A stretch of 64,000 bases of DNA from Syntrophobacterales bacterium. Lineage in GTDB: Bacteria > Desulfobacterota > Syntrophobacteria > Syntrophobacterales > Thermodesulforhabdaceae. The notes beneath the pieces were generated by a model. The model searched no databases, was not told the origin of the DNA, and saw nothing but the letters and a program-made list of their open reading frames with translations. Both the position numbers and the translations under genes were made by a program. Shown piece after piece: positions 53,514 through 61,421 of this stretch (position 1 is the stretch's first letter; the number at the start of each line of letters is the position of its first letter). The stretch covers positions 1-64,000 of the forward strand of contig JAOACS010000001.1 in assembly GCA_026417655.1 (NCBI GenBank). Direction: 5' to 3'.

Positions 53514-55097
53514 ATGGTGACTCTTCTCGATTATGGGGCTGGAAATGTAAGAAGCGTTGTAAATGCCCTAACCACCTTGGGAGAGAAGGTTAAGTTTGTG
53601 AAAAGACCTGAGGACATAATCGATGCGGAAAAACTCGTTTTTCCTGGGGTAGGTTCCTTTGGCGAGATGATGAAGGTGCTAAAGAAAAAAGGTTTTGATG
53701 AGGCTTTGAGAGTCTATATCTTCTCTGGACGACCCTTTTTCGGTATTTGTCTTGGTCTTCAGGCTCTTTTTGAAGAAAGCGAAGAGTCTCCGGGTGTATC
53801 TGGGCTTGGGATATTTAAGGGGGTTGTTAGAAGGCTTAGAACCTCCCTTTCTGTTCCCCATATAGGGTGGAATGGTATCAAGGCTAGAAAACCATCCTCC
53901 ATATTCTCAGACATGAGAGGCACAGAAAAGTTTTATTTTGTTCATTCCTATTGTGTTGATCCAGAGGATACCAGTATTGTGCTCACTACTACGGACTATG
54001 GAGAGGAAGATTTTGTGAGCGCTGTAGAATGGGGGAATCTGGTTGCTACCCAATTTCATCCAGAAAAGAGTGGTCAGGTTGGACTTAGGATGTTAAGAAA
54101 CTTTCTAGATGGCAAACAATTATCACCTCGTCTGCCTTCCTCTATACCTGAAAAGACTAAGCTTGCTAAACGTATTATAGCCTGTCTCGATGTTCGTGCT
54201 AGTGATAGGGGAGAGTTGGTAGTTACGAAGGGGAATCAGTATGATGTGCGAGATCGGGAAAGTAGAGAAGTCCGAAACCTTGGCCATCCTGTGGAGCTTG
54301 CTCACCGTTATTACGAAGAGGGTGCCGATGAGATTACCTTTCTGAATATTACCGGTTTTCGAGATTTTCCTCTCCTTGATATGCCTATGTTGGAAGTTTT
54401 ACGGAAGACCTCCGAACGGGTCTTTGTCCCCTTAACGATAGGAGGTGGAATTCGTGATTACGTTGATCGGCAGGGCCAGGAGTATTCGGCCCTTGATGTG
54501 GCCTCGGAATATTTCCGTTCCGGAGCCGATAAGGTCTCCATAGGAAGCGATGCGGTATTAATAGTGGAAGAAGTGCTTAGTCGAGGTCCTTCGGGAAAGA
54601 GTTCTATTGAGCAGATATCCCGGGTTTACGGAAATCAGGCGGTTGTTATCTCCATCGATCCACGTCGAGTATATGTATCTAAACCGACGTGGGGATCACA
54701 TGTAGTGATTCCCACGAAGATTCCGGGGCCGAAGGGAGAACGTTATTGTTGGTATCAGTGCACAATAAAGGGTGGCCGAGAGGGAAGGGATGTAGATGCG
54801 GTAACTCTTGCAAAGGTTTGTGAATCTCTTGGAGCGGGAGAGATCCTTCTAAACTCTATCGATAGGGACGGAACGAATAGGGGTTTCGATACGGAATTAG
54901 TGAAAGTAATATCTGATGCCGTATCTATCCCTGTTATCGCATCCAGTGGAGCTGGATGTGCAAGACATTTTCTAGAAGTCTTTCTTGAAACCGATGTGGA
55001 AGCAGCCCTTGCGGCAGGTATCTTCCATAGAAGAGAAGTGACTATTCCAGAGGTTAAGGCCTTTCTAAAGGGGCACCTTGAGGTAAGGGAACTATGA
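53514..55097 (+). CDS. hisHF: Fused imidazole glycerol phosphate synthase HisHF (eukaryote His7 type)
   Basis: One 527-residue protein joins the HisH glutaminase (about 1-205: GICLGLQALF with the Cys nucleophile, HPEKSGQVG) to the HisF cyclase (about 215-527: RIIACLDVRAS, TIGGGIRDYV, SIDPRRVYV, IASSGAG). Bacteria normally use two separate proteins. The cyclase carries insertions and motifs of fungal and plant HIS7: LVVTKGNQYDVR, FLNITGFRD, ADKVSIGSDAV and GPKGERYCWYQCTIKGGREG. It catalyses the fifth step of histidine synthesis, using ammonia channelled from glutamine. hisG and hisI are 41 kb away. The gene overlaps the dppB-like gene by four bases. Confidence 0.94.
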   Translation: MVTLLDYGAGNVRSVVNALTTLGEKVKFVKRPEDIIDAEKLVFPGVGSFGEMMKVLKKKGFDEALRVYIFSGRPFFGICLGLQALFEESEESPGVSGLGIFKGVVRRLRTSLSVPHIGWNGIKARKPSSIFSDMRGTEKFYFVHSYCVDPEDTSIVLTTTDYGEEDFVSAVEWGNLVATQFHPEKSGQVGLRMLRNFLDGKQLSPRLPSSIPEKTKLAKRIIACLDVRASDRGELVVTKGNQYDVRDRESREVRNLGHPVELAHRYYEEGADEITFLNITGFRDFPLLDMPMLEVLRKTSERVFVPLTIGGGIRDYVDRQGQEYSALDVASEYFRSGADKVSIGSDAVLIVEEVLSRGPSGKSSIEQISRVYGNQAVVISIDPRRVYVSKPTWGSHVVIPTKIPGPKGERYCWYQCTIKGGREGRDVDAVTLAKVCESLGAGEILLNSIDRDGTNRGFDTELVKVISDAVSIPVIASSGAGCARHFLEVFLETDVEAALAAGIFHRREVTIPEVKAFLKGHLEVREL

Positions 55098-56092
55098 GGT
55101 CTTATATAATCCGACGTCTATTACAGGTTATCCCTACCTTTATTGGCATCACCTTTATAACATTTCTTATTATCCAGCTTGCCCCTGGAAATCCTATTCT
55201 CATGAAACTACAGATGAGGGGAGAGGGTCAACTTGCCGATACAGCTACGACAAAAAAGATTATAGAAGAGACCAAGAGACTCTATGGACTCGATAAACCC
55301 ATTATTGTTCAATACCTTCTTTGGGTAAAACGGGTTTTGACCTTCGACTTTGGGTATTCCTATAAGGATCATCGGAAAGTGTGGGACAAGATTAAAGAGC
55401 GTCTTCCTGTTACTCTACAGCTAAATATTCTTTCGATACTTCTTGTCTACATAATAGCTATACCTGCTGGTGTATATTCGGCCGTAAGGGCTGGCAGTTT
55501 CTGGGATAGGGTTTTTACTATTGGATTTTTCATCTTGTATTCACTTCCCAGTTTCTGGGTTGCAGTGATGTTAATTATGCTATTTGGAGGGGGAGAATTC
55601 TGGGATCTCTTTCCCGTTTACGGTATTTCGTCGCTTGGGGCTGATAGGTATCCATTCTTTAAGTGGCTTCTTGATCGAATATGGCATCTCATCCTTCCTG
55701 TGTTTTGTCTAAGCTATGGTGGCTGGGCCTATCTTTCAAGACTTATGAAGTCGGAACTTCTCGAGGTCATCCGTGAAGATTATATCCGCACGGCAAAGGC
55801 GAAGGGATTGGAGGAACGGGTCGTTATCATGAAACATGCCTTAAGGAATGCACTCCTTCCCCTTATTACACTCCTTGCTTACCTTCTTCCGGCTCTTTTT
55901 GGCGGAAGTGTTATCATAGAAAGTATTTTTTCTATCCCTGGTATGGGGCAATTGGGTTTTGAAGCTGTTCTTTCTCGGGATTACCCTGTTATTATGGCTC
56001 TTACCACTATTTCGGCAATTCTTACCCTTGCAGGGCTTATTATTTCCGATATGCTTTATGCTCTTTTTGATCCGCGTATTAAACTCCGCTAG
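55094..56092 (+). CDS. Dpp/Opp-type ABC permease (DppB-like)
   Basis: A 332-residue inner-membrane permease with about six helices. MRSYIIRRLLQVIPTFIGIT is the family start; LRNALLPLITLLAYLLPALF and GGSVIIESIFSIPGMGQLG are the ATPase-contact region and following motif. It pairs with the DppC-like protein encoded next. It overlaps hisHF by four bases. No ATPase gene follows. Confidence 0.92.
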   Translation: MRSYIIRRLLQVIPTFIGITFITFLIIQLAPGNPILMKLQMRGEGQLADTATTKKIIEETKRLYGLDKPIIVQYLLWVKRVLTFDFGYSYKDHRKVWDKIKERLPVTLQLNILSILLVYIIAIPAGVYSAVRAGSFWDRVFTIGFFILYSLPSFWVAVMLIMLFGGGEFWDLFPVYGISSLGADRYPFFKWLLDRIWHLILPVFCLSYGGWAYLSRLMKSELLEVIREDYIRTAKAKGLEERVVIMKHALRNALLPLITLLAYLLPALFGGSVIIESIFSIPGMGQLGFEAVLSRDYPVIMALTTISAILTLAGLIISDMLYALFDPRIKLR

Positions 56093-56103
56093 GTTAGAAA
56101 GAT

Positions 56104-57159
56104 GTGGCCATGAAAGTGGGAAGACGTTCATATTGGGGGATGGTATGGTCTAGATTTCGCCGTAACCCTATGGCTATGGTTGGCCTATTTATCACCTGTT
56201 TTTTTTGGGCTGTGGCTATCTTTGCTCCTCTTCTTGCCAATGACCGTCCCATTATAGCCCATGTAAACGGTTCCTTTATGTTTCCTTTATTTTACAGTAA
56301 GGGTGAAACGATAAAAAGTGATTCTTCGATCTCATTAGATAGGTGGAAAAGCTTTCGACAATATAAGGCCATCTCGCCTTTTCAGAGGCTTAATGAGAAA
56401 GAGCTTTCCGGTTGGATTATCTGGCCAATCGTTCCATATTCTCCTACGGAACATGATCTTATGGAAATTCTTTCCCCGCCTAGCAGTAAACATTGGTTTG
56501 GAACGGACGATAGAGGTCGAGATGTTCTTAGTCGCATGATTTACGGGTCCAGAGTTTCTCTTTCGGTGGGTGTCGTGGCTGTAGGAATTGCTACAGTAGT
56601 TGGCATAATACTAGGAGGGATTGGGGGATACTTTGGAGGATGGGTTGACGCTTTAGTAAATCGCATAATAGAAATACTACTTACTATTCCGACCTTTTTT
56701 CTAATTATCGCTATAATAGCGTTTCTTCCACCAAGCATCTATAATATAATGGTAGTAATTGGTCTTACGGGTTGGACAGGGATAGCTCGCTTCGTCAGAG
56801 CTGAATTTCTTAAACTAAAGGCTATGGATTTTGTTATGGCCCTAAAGGCTCTTGGAGCAAGCCCTGTAAGAATTATTTTTTTGCATATGCTACCAAACGC
56901 CATGGCTCCGGTCCTTGTTGCAATTGTCTTTGGAGTGGCAGGGGCGATTCTTACGGAATCGGGGCTCAGTTTTCTCGGTTTCGGCGTGCCACCACCAACA
57001 CCGAGTTGGGGAGATATTCTTAGCCAGAGTCGCGATTACGTAGAGTTCGCATGGTGGCTTACAGTTTTCCCTGGATCGGCAATATTTCTTACAATAACTG
57101 CTTACAATGTAGTCGGTGAAGGACTTCGAGATGCTATGGATCCGAAGCTTTATAGATAG
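56104..57159 (+). CDS. Dpp/Opp-type ABC permease (DppC-like)
   Basis: A 351-residue permease, longer than the usual 280-300 because of a large periplasmic segment (about 50-130). HWFGTDDRGRDVLSRMIYGS and SLSVGVVAVGIATVVGIILG are DppC motifs; MLPNAMAPVLVAIVFGVAGA with ILTESGLSFLGFGVPPPTPS is the ATPase-contact loop. A GTG at 56104 or ATG at 56110 may start translation. The family-5 binding protein gene at 17014-18603 may be its partner; no ATPase genes are in the window. Confidence 0.91.
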   Translation: MAMKVGRRSYWGMVWSRFRRNPMAMVGLFITCFFWAVAIFAPLLANDRPIIAHVNGSFMFPLFYSKGETIKSDSSISLDRWKSFRQYKAISPFQRLNEKELSGWIIWPIVPYSPTEHDLMEILSPPSSKHWFGTDDRGRDVLSRMIYGSRVSLSVGVVAVGIATVVGIILGGIGGYFGGWVDALVNRIIEILLTIPTFFLIIAIIAFLPPSIYNIMVVIGLTGWTGIARFVRAEFLKLKAMDFVMALKALGASPVRIIFLHMLPNAMAPVLVAIVFGVAGAILTESGLSFLGFGVPPPTPSWGDILSQSRDYVEFAWWLTVFPGSAIFLTITAYNVVGEGLRDAMDPKLYR

Positions 57160-57170
57160 AGTTTTATGAC

Positions 57171-57199
57171 TTGACCATTACTTTTCTTTTTTCTATAAG
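57171..57199 (+). promoter_or_regulatory. Strong promoter of the Phe leader and LIV operon 2
   Basis: TTGACC (57171-57176), a 17-base spacer and TATAAG (57194-57199): each hexamer has only one mismatch to consensus. Transcription would begin near 57206, about 50 bases before the leader ATG. Confidence 0.75.
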
Positions 57200-57255
57200 G
57201 AGATCGTAAAAGTTATCTTTAGGGGTATGTATTAGGGTTTATAGGAGAGAGATCT

Positions 57256-57345
57256 ATGACAGGGTTAAAAAGGTCCTTTCGTGGCTTCTTCTTTTGCTTT
57301 TTTAGAAAGGGGGAGCCTGCGATGGGACAAAAACTATATCCGTAA
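57256..57345 (+). CDS. Phenylalanine-rich leader peptide (attenuator)
   Basis: A 29-codon frame with AGGAG eight to nine bases before its ATG. Residues 7-16 read SFRGFFFCFF: six Phe among residues 8-16 (codons 57277-57279, 57286-57294 and 57298-57303). This composition is like the leader peptides of E. coli pheA and pheST. The segment that pairs with the terminator arm lies within its codons 18-23. The peptide itself probably has no function; ribosome stalling at Phe codons would be the sensor. The rest (RKGEPAMGQKLYP) shows no other enrichment. Confidence 0.75.
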   Translation: MTGLKRSFRGFFFCFFRKGEPAMGQKLYP

Positions 57346-57417
57346 CCTTTAAAATTAGAAAAAGATAAAAGAGATCGCAGGTGATCCCCCAAGCAGGTGG
57401 ATCGCCTGCGGTTTTTT
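57283..57417 (+). promoter_or_regulatory. Phe attenuator: three alternative pairings
   Basis: Pairing 1:2 joins GGCTTCTTCTTT (57283-57294, covering Phe codons 11-13) with AAAGGGGGAGCC (57306-57317), 12 pairs with three G-U. Pairing 2:3, the antiterminator, joins GGGGGA (57309-57314) with TCCCCC (57385-57390) and CCTGCGAT (57316-57323) with ATCGCAGG (57374-57381). Pairing 3:4, the terminator, joins CGCAGGTGATCC (57376-57387) with GGATCGCCTGCG (57399-57410), followed by six T at 57412-57417. When Phe-tRNA is scarce the ribosome stalls over segment 1, freeing segment 2 for the antiterminator. With ample Phe-tRNA, 1:2 and the terminator form. Confidence 0.7.
57376..57417 (+). terminator. Intrinsic terminator of the attenuator (segment 3:4)
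   Basis: Twelve pairs (one G-U) with an 11-base loop, immediately followed by GTTTTTTG. This is a strong rho-independent terminator located before the first gene of LIV operon 2. Confidence 0.85.
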
Positions 57418-57424
57418 GTTTGTT

Positions 57425-57462
57425 GAAAGCCGTGGGCGTAGAAGCTCACGGCTTTCTTTTTT
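57425..57462 (+). terminator. Second tandem intrinsic terminator before LIV operon 2
   Basis: GAAAGCCGTGGGC (57425-57437) pairs with GCTCACGGCTTTC (57444-57456), 13 pairs with one G-U, loop GTAGAA, then six T. It sits 38 bases before the ATG at 57500. I found no alternative pairing that would disrupt it, so how transcription passes is unexplained; see findings. Confidence 0.8.
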
Positions 57463-57499
57463 GGAAGGGACATAATATAACCGAGTTAGGAGGCAAGCC

Positions 57500-58702
57500 A
57501 TGGAAAGTAGAAGGGGTAAAATTTCAAAAGTAAATTGGCAACGGATTCTAATGGCTATTTTCCTTATTTTTGTTTTGTCCTTTGGGTTAATTTGGAGTGA
57601 AAGGGGAACGGATGCCAAAGATAAGGAACCATACAAAATTGGGGCGATCTTTTCGGTGACAGGTGTAGGATCCTTTCTTGGCGAGCCTGAAAAGAAGACA
57701 GCCCTTATGATCGTGGAAGAGGTAAATAAAAAGGGGGGAATAAACGGTCATCCTGTGGAGCTCATAGTCTATGATGATGAAAGCGATACAACCAAGGCGG
57801 CTCTTGCTGCCAAAAGGCTTATAAAAAAGGATATGGTTTCAGTCATTGTTGGTCCCACAAGGAGCGGCGAAAGTCTCGCCGTAGTGCCAATTGCTGAGGA
57901 GGCAAAGATACCTCTTATTTCTTGTGCTGCAAGCTACAAGATTGTTACCCCAGTTAGTGAGAGGCGTTGGATCTTTAAGACCGCCCAATCTGATCAACAT
58001 GCCGTAGAGCAAATGTATGAATTCATGAGAAACAAGGGGATTCGCAAGGTGGGGATCTTAAGTGATTCCACAGGCTTTGGTGCAAGCGGTAGAGAGGAGC
58101 TTCTAAGGTATGCTCCCCACTATGGAATCGAAATTGTAGCCGATGAAAGGTATGGACCTAAAGACACTGACTTAACCGCTCAGTTTACAAAAATTCGTTC
58201 TCTTAAGCCCGATGCGATAATAAACTGGTCCATTGGACCCACCCAGATTCTTGCAGTTCAAACCTGGCGAAACCTTGGTATGACCGATATACCACTTTTT
58301 CAGAGTCACGGCTTTGGAAGTAGAAAGAATTTAGAGATTCTTGGACAGGCTGCCGAAGGTGTATTACTCCCCATCTCACCGGTTATTATTGGAAAACTCC
58401 TTCCCAACGATCATCCTCAAAAGAAGGTAACCGTCGAATATGCCAATGCCTATGAGACGCTTTACAAAGAGCCGGTTTCAGCCTTTGGTGGATACGCCTG
58501 GGATGCCGTTCAGCTCGCCCTTTCCGCCTTTAAGGCGGTAGGAAATGATCCAGCAAAGATTCGAGATTATTTAGAAGGTTTGAAAAATTTTGTGGGCCAG
58601 AGTGGAGTATTTAACTTCTCTCCAGATGATCATAATGGACTCACGAAGAAAGATTTGATAATGGTTGAAGTTCGTAACGGAGACTGGGTATTAGCGAAGT
58701 AA
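57500..58702 (+). CDS. LIV-type ABC importer, periplasmic binding protein (operon 2)
   Basis: A 400-residue binding protein with a signal anchor at about 15-33 (ILMAIFLIFVLSFGLIW). The mature part begins PYKIGAIFSVTGVGSFLGEP, with INGHPVELIVYDDESDTTKA and QTWRNLGMTDIPLFQSHGFG further on, typical for LivK-type proteins. The ligand is unknown. The Phe attenuator upstream and the phenylacetate-CoA ligase downstream suggest an aromatic compound. The ATG has AGGAGG upstream. Confidence 0.9.
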   Translation: MESRRGKISKVNWQRILMAIFLIFVLSFGLIWSERGTDAKDKEPYKIGAIFSVTGVGSFLGEPEKKTALMIVEEVNKKGGINGHPVELIVYDDESDTTKAALAAKRLIKKDMVSVIVGPTRSGESLAVVPIAEEAKIPLISCAASYKIVTPVSERRWIFKTAQSDQHAVEQMYEFMRNKGIRKVGILSDSTGFGASGREELLRYAPHYGIEIVADERYGPKDTDLTAQFTKIRSLKPDAIINWSIGPTQILAVQTWRNLGMTDIPLFQSHGFGSRKNLEILGQAAEGVLLPISPVIIGKLLPNDHPQKKVTVEYANAYETLYKEPVSAFGGYAWDAVQLALSAFKAVGNDPAKIRDYLEGLKNFVGQSGVFNFSPDDHNGLTKKDLIMVEVRNGDWVLAK

Positions 58703-58713
58703 GGTTGAGAGAG

Positions 58714-58751
58714 AAGGACAGAGGATCCTTCGAGATCGGTTCCCTGTCCTT
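58714..58751 (+). terminator. Hairpin between binding-protein and permease genes (operon 2)
   Basis: AAGGACAG (58714-58721) pairs with CTGTCCTT (58744-58751) around a 22-base loop. There is no good U tract. It occupies the same place as the 45150-45171 hairpin of operon 1 and probably separates expression levels of the two parts. Confidence 0.55.
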
Positions 58752-58780
58752 CCTCATATAATTTAAATTGGCGGGAGAAG

Positions 58781-59653
58781 ATGTCGATTATGGAAGAATT
58801 CCTTCAGTATCTGATCTCTGGCATAACGGTTGGTATGATCTATGTGCTTGTTGCCCTCGGTTATAACATTATCTACAACGTCACAGAGGTTATAAATTTT
58901 GCTCAAGGTGAGTTTGTAATGCTTGGTGGCCTCTGTGCCGTCTTCTACTATGAGAGTTTGCATCTTCCCCTGTGGGTTGCCTTTTTCATGTCGATAGGAA
59001 CTGTTGGTGTGATTGGGCTTATCTTTGAGAAATTCGCTATCCGTTATGCAAGAAGTCAGAGTGTCTTGACACTGATTATAGTTACCATCGCCTTTTCTAT
59101 TATACTGAAGGGGTCGGCCATGTTTATTTGGGGGAAGGATCCATATAGCCTTCCGGCCTTTTCCGCCGGCTCACCCTGGATGGTTGCTGGAGCAGCAGTT
59201 CAGAGGCAAAGCCTTTGGATTATGGGGATAAGTTTAGTTATTATCTCGGGGCTTTCCATATTTTTCCATAACTCCTTTTACGGTAAGGCCATGTGTGCCT
59301 GTGCAGATAACCCCATAGCGGCTAAAATGATGGGAATTCCTGTGAGAAGAATGATCCTTCTTTCTTTTACTCTTAGCGCTGCTTTGGGGGCAGCAGGGGG
59401 TGTAATTATTACTCCACTATCTCTTATGGAGTATGATCGTGGAGCCTTACTTGGACTTAAGGGGTTTAGTGTGGCAGTTCTAGGGGGACTTGGTAATTTT
59501 TGGGGAGCCCTTATGGCGGGTATCTTTATAGGTATTGGGGAATCTTTCTGTGCGGGCTACATATCGTCGGGATATAAGGACGCCGTCGCGCTGGTGGCAC
59601 TTTTGATAGTGCTCTTTGTAAGGCCTGAAGGACTCTTGGGTAAGACTAAGTAA
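58781..59653 (+). CDS. livH: LIV-type ABC permease LivH (operon 2)
   Basis: A 290-residue permease: YLISGITVGMIYVLVALGYN, INFAQGEFVMLGGL and GFSVAVLGGLGNFWGALMAG are the LivH signatures. It differs clearly from operon 1 LivH, so the operons are old paralogues, not a recent copy. Confidence 0.93.
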   Translation: MSIMEEFLQYLISGITVGMIYVLVALGYNIIYNVTEVINFAQGEFVMLGGLCAVFYYESLHLPLWVAFFMSIGTVGVIGLIFEKFAIRYARSQSVLTLIIVTIAFSIILKGSAMFIWGKDPYSLPAFSAGSPWMVAGAAVQRQSLWIMGISLVIISGLSIFFHNSFYGKAMCACADNPIAAKMMGIPVRRMILLSFTLSAALGAAGGVIITPLSLMEYDRGALLGLKGFSVAVLGGLGNFWGALMAGIFIGIGESFCAGYISSGYKDAVALVALLIVLFVRPEGLLGKTK

Positions 59654-59683
59654 ACAACATGTCTCTTAAGGAAAGTAGATAAG

Positions 59684-60649
59684 ATGAATAGGAAGAATCT
59701 ACCTGGATTTCTAGTTTTTCTGGTCTGTATTGGACTTTTTCCTGTCTTCGCAACTAGAATTTCTGCTATCCAACATTACTTAGATGTTATGATCTTTGGT
59801 GGAATTTTTGGAATTGTGGCCATAGGGCTTTCTCTTCTTATGGGTTATGCAGGACAAATCTCCCTTGCTCATGCTGCCTTTATGGGGATTGGAGCCTACT
59901 CTTCAGGAATTCTTACCACCCATTTTAATTTCTCTCCCGTTCCTGCTCTTTTTCTTGGACTTCTGATAACGGCAATCATAGCCTTTTCCGTTGGAGTTCC
60001 CAGTCTTCGGCTTAAAGGACATTATTTGGCAATGGCCACCCTTGGGTTCGGTGTTATAGTCCACATCATATTTAGCGAGGAAGTCAATTGGACAGGGGGA
60101 CCATCAGGTCTTGTGGGTATACCGGGTTTTGGTCTAGGGGATTGGAAATTGAAATCTACTCTTCAATGGTATTACTTCGTGTGGCTGTGGGTAGCTGTTT
60201 CTATTTTGATTGCTCTTAATTTGGTAAATTCCCGTATAGGCAGAGCATTTCGGGCTATTCATGAGGATGAGAAGGCGGCAGAGGCCATGGGGGTTCCCAC
60301 AGCTCGATATAAGGTTCAGATATTCGTTGTAAGTGCAGCGATGGCGGCCTTTGCAGGAAGCCTTTATGCCCACTATGTGGAGTTTATTAACCCGGGGTCC
60401 TTCGATCTCGTATGGTCGATAAGATTTATACTTATGGTTATGGTTGGAGGTATCCAAAGTATATGGGGTTCGCTTCTGGGGAGTCTGTTTTTAACCTTTC
60501 TTAGTAATGAATGGCTTCAGGTTTTTGCTGAGCTAGAGATTCTTATATATGGCATAATCTTATTTATAATTTCACTTTTCTTTCCCGATGGTCTATTTCC
60601 TGTTATCTTTCGTTTCTTAGCTCAACAGTTGGAGAGAAGGTATGAATGA
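59684..60649 (+). CDS. livM: LIV-type ABC permease LivM (operon 2)
   Basis: A 321-residue permease with LLMGYAGQISLAHAAFMGIG, LRLKGHYLAMATLGFGVIVH, WTGGPSGLVGIPGFG and FRAIHEDEKAAEAMGVPTAR, all LivM features. It overlaps livG by eight bases. Confidence 0.93.
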   Translation: MNRKNLPGFLVFLVCIGLFPVFATRISAIQHYLDVMIFGGIFGIVAIGLSLLMGYAGQISLAHAAFMGIGAYSSGILTTHFNFSPVPALFLGLLITAIIAFSVGVPSLRLKGHYLAMATLGFGVIVHIIFSEEVNWTGGPSGLVGIPGFGLGDWKLKSTLQWYYFVWLWVAVSILIALNLVNSRIGRAFRAIHEDEKAAEAMGVPTARYKVQIFVVSAAMAAFAGSLYAHYVEFINPGSFDLVWSIRFILMVMVGGIQSIWGSLLGSLFLTFLSNEWLQVFAELEILIYGIILFIISLFFPDGLFPVIFRFLAQQLERRYE

Positions 60650-61421
60650 AGCTTCTGAAATCCCCATATTGGAAATCAGAGAACTAGGAAAGAGCTTCGG
60701 AGGCGTTGAGGCGCTCCACGATATAACTTTTTCCGTCCCTTCGGGAGTTATCCAATCCATAATTGGACCAAACGGTGCGGGAAAAACCACTCTTCTTAAC
60801 TGCGTAAGTGGCATTATAAAACCTTCCCATGGAAAGATTTATTTTCTTGGTAAACCTATTGAAAATCTTCCCCCCCACAGGATAGCTACCCTTGGAATTT
60901 CTCGGACCTTCCAGCATGTGGCTCTCTTTAAAAGAATGACTGTCATAGAGAATGTAGCTATTGGTAGACACTCTAAAACGAGGTCGGGATTCTTGGCTTG
61001 CACATTACGCCTCTCATCTATGAGGCGGGAGGAGAGGGATATATTTACCAAGGCCGAAGAATGGCTCGAGTTTGTAGGACTTTCTGATGAAATGTGGAAG
61101 GAGGCAGGATCTCTTCCTCTTGGAAAACAAAAGCTTTTGGAAGTCGCTAGAGCCCTTGCAGCGGAACCACGTTTACTTCTTCTTGACGAACCTGCTGGAG
61201 GCCTGAACACTTCAGAAACAGAACAATTTGGTGATCTTATCGAAAGAATTCGAAATCTTGGTATTACGATCCTCCTAATAGAACACGATATGAACCTTGT
61301 TATGGAAAAGTCGGACTATGTCGTAGTTCTACACTATGGTAAATTGCTTGCCACAGGAACACCTCGGGAGATTAAAAGAAATCCTCAAGTAATAGAGGTT
61401 TATCTGGGAAAAGAGGAATGA
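60642..61421 (+). CDS. livG: LIV-type ABC ATPase LivG (operon 2)
   Basis: A 259-residue ATPase. Walker A is GPNGAGKTT. The signature region reads LPLGKQKLLEVARAL, slightly off the usual LSxGxQ. Walker B is LLLLDEPAGGLN and HDMNLVMEKSDYVVVLHYG follows. It overlaps livF by four bases. Confidence 0.94.
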   Translation: MNEASEIPILEIRELGKSFGGVEALHDITFSVPSGVIQSIIGPNGAGKTTLLNCVSGIIKPSHGKIYFLGKPIENLPPHRIATLGISRTFQHVALFKRMTVIENVAIGRHSKTRSGFLACTLRLSSMRREERDIFTKAEEWLEFVGLSDEMWKEAGSLPLGKQKLLEVARALAAEPRLLLLDEPAGGLNTSETEQFGDLIERIRNLGITILLIEHDMNLVMEKSDYVVVLHYGKLLATGTPREIKRNPQVIEVYLGKEE

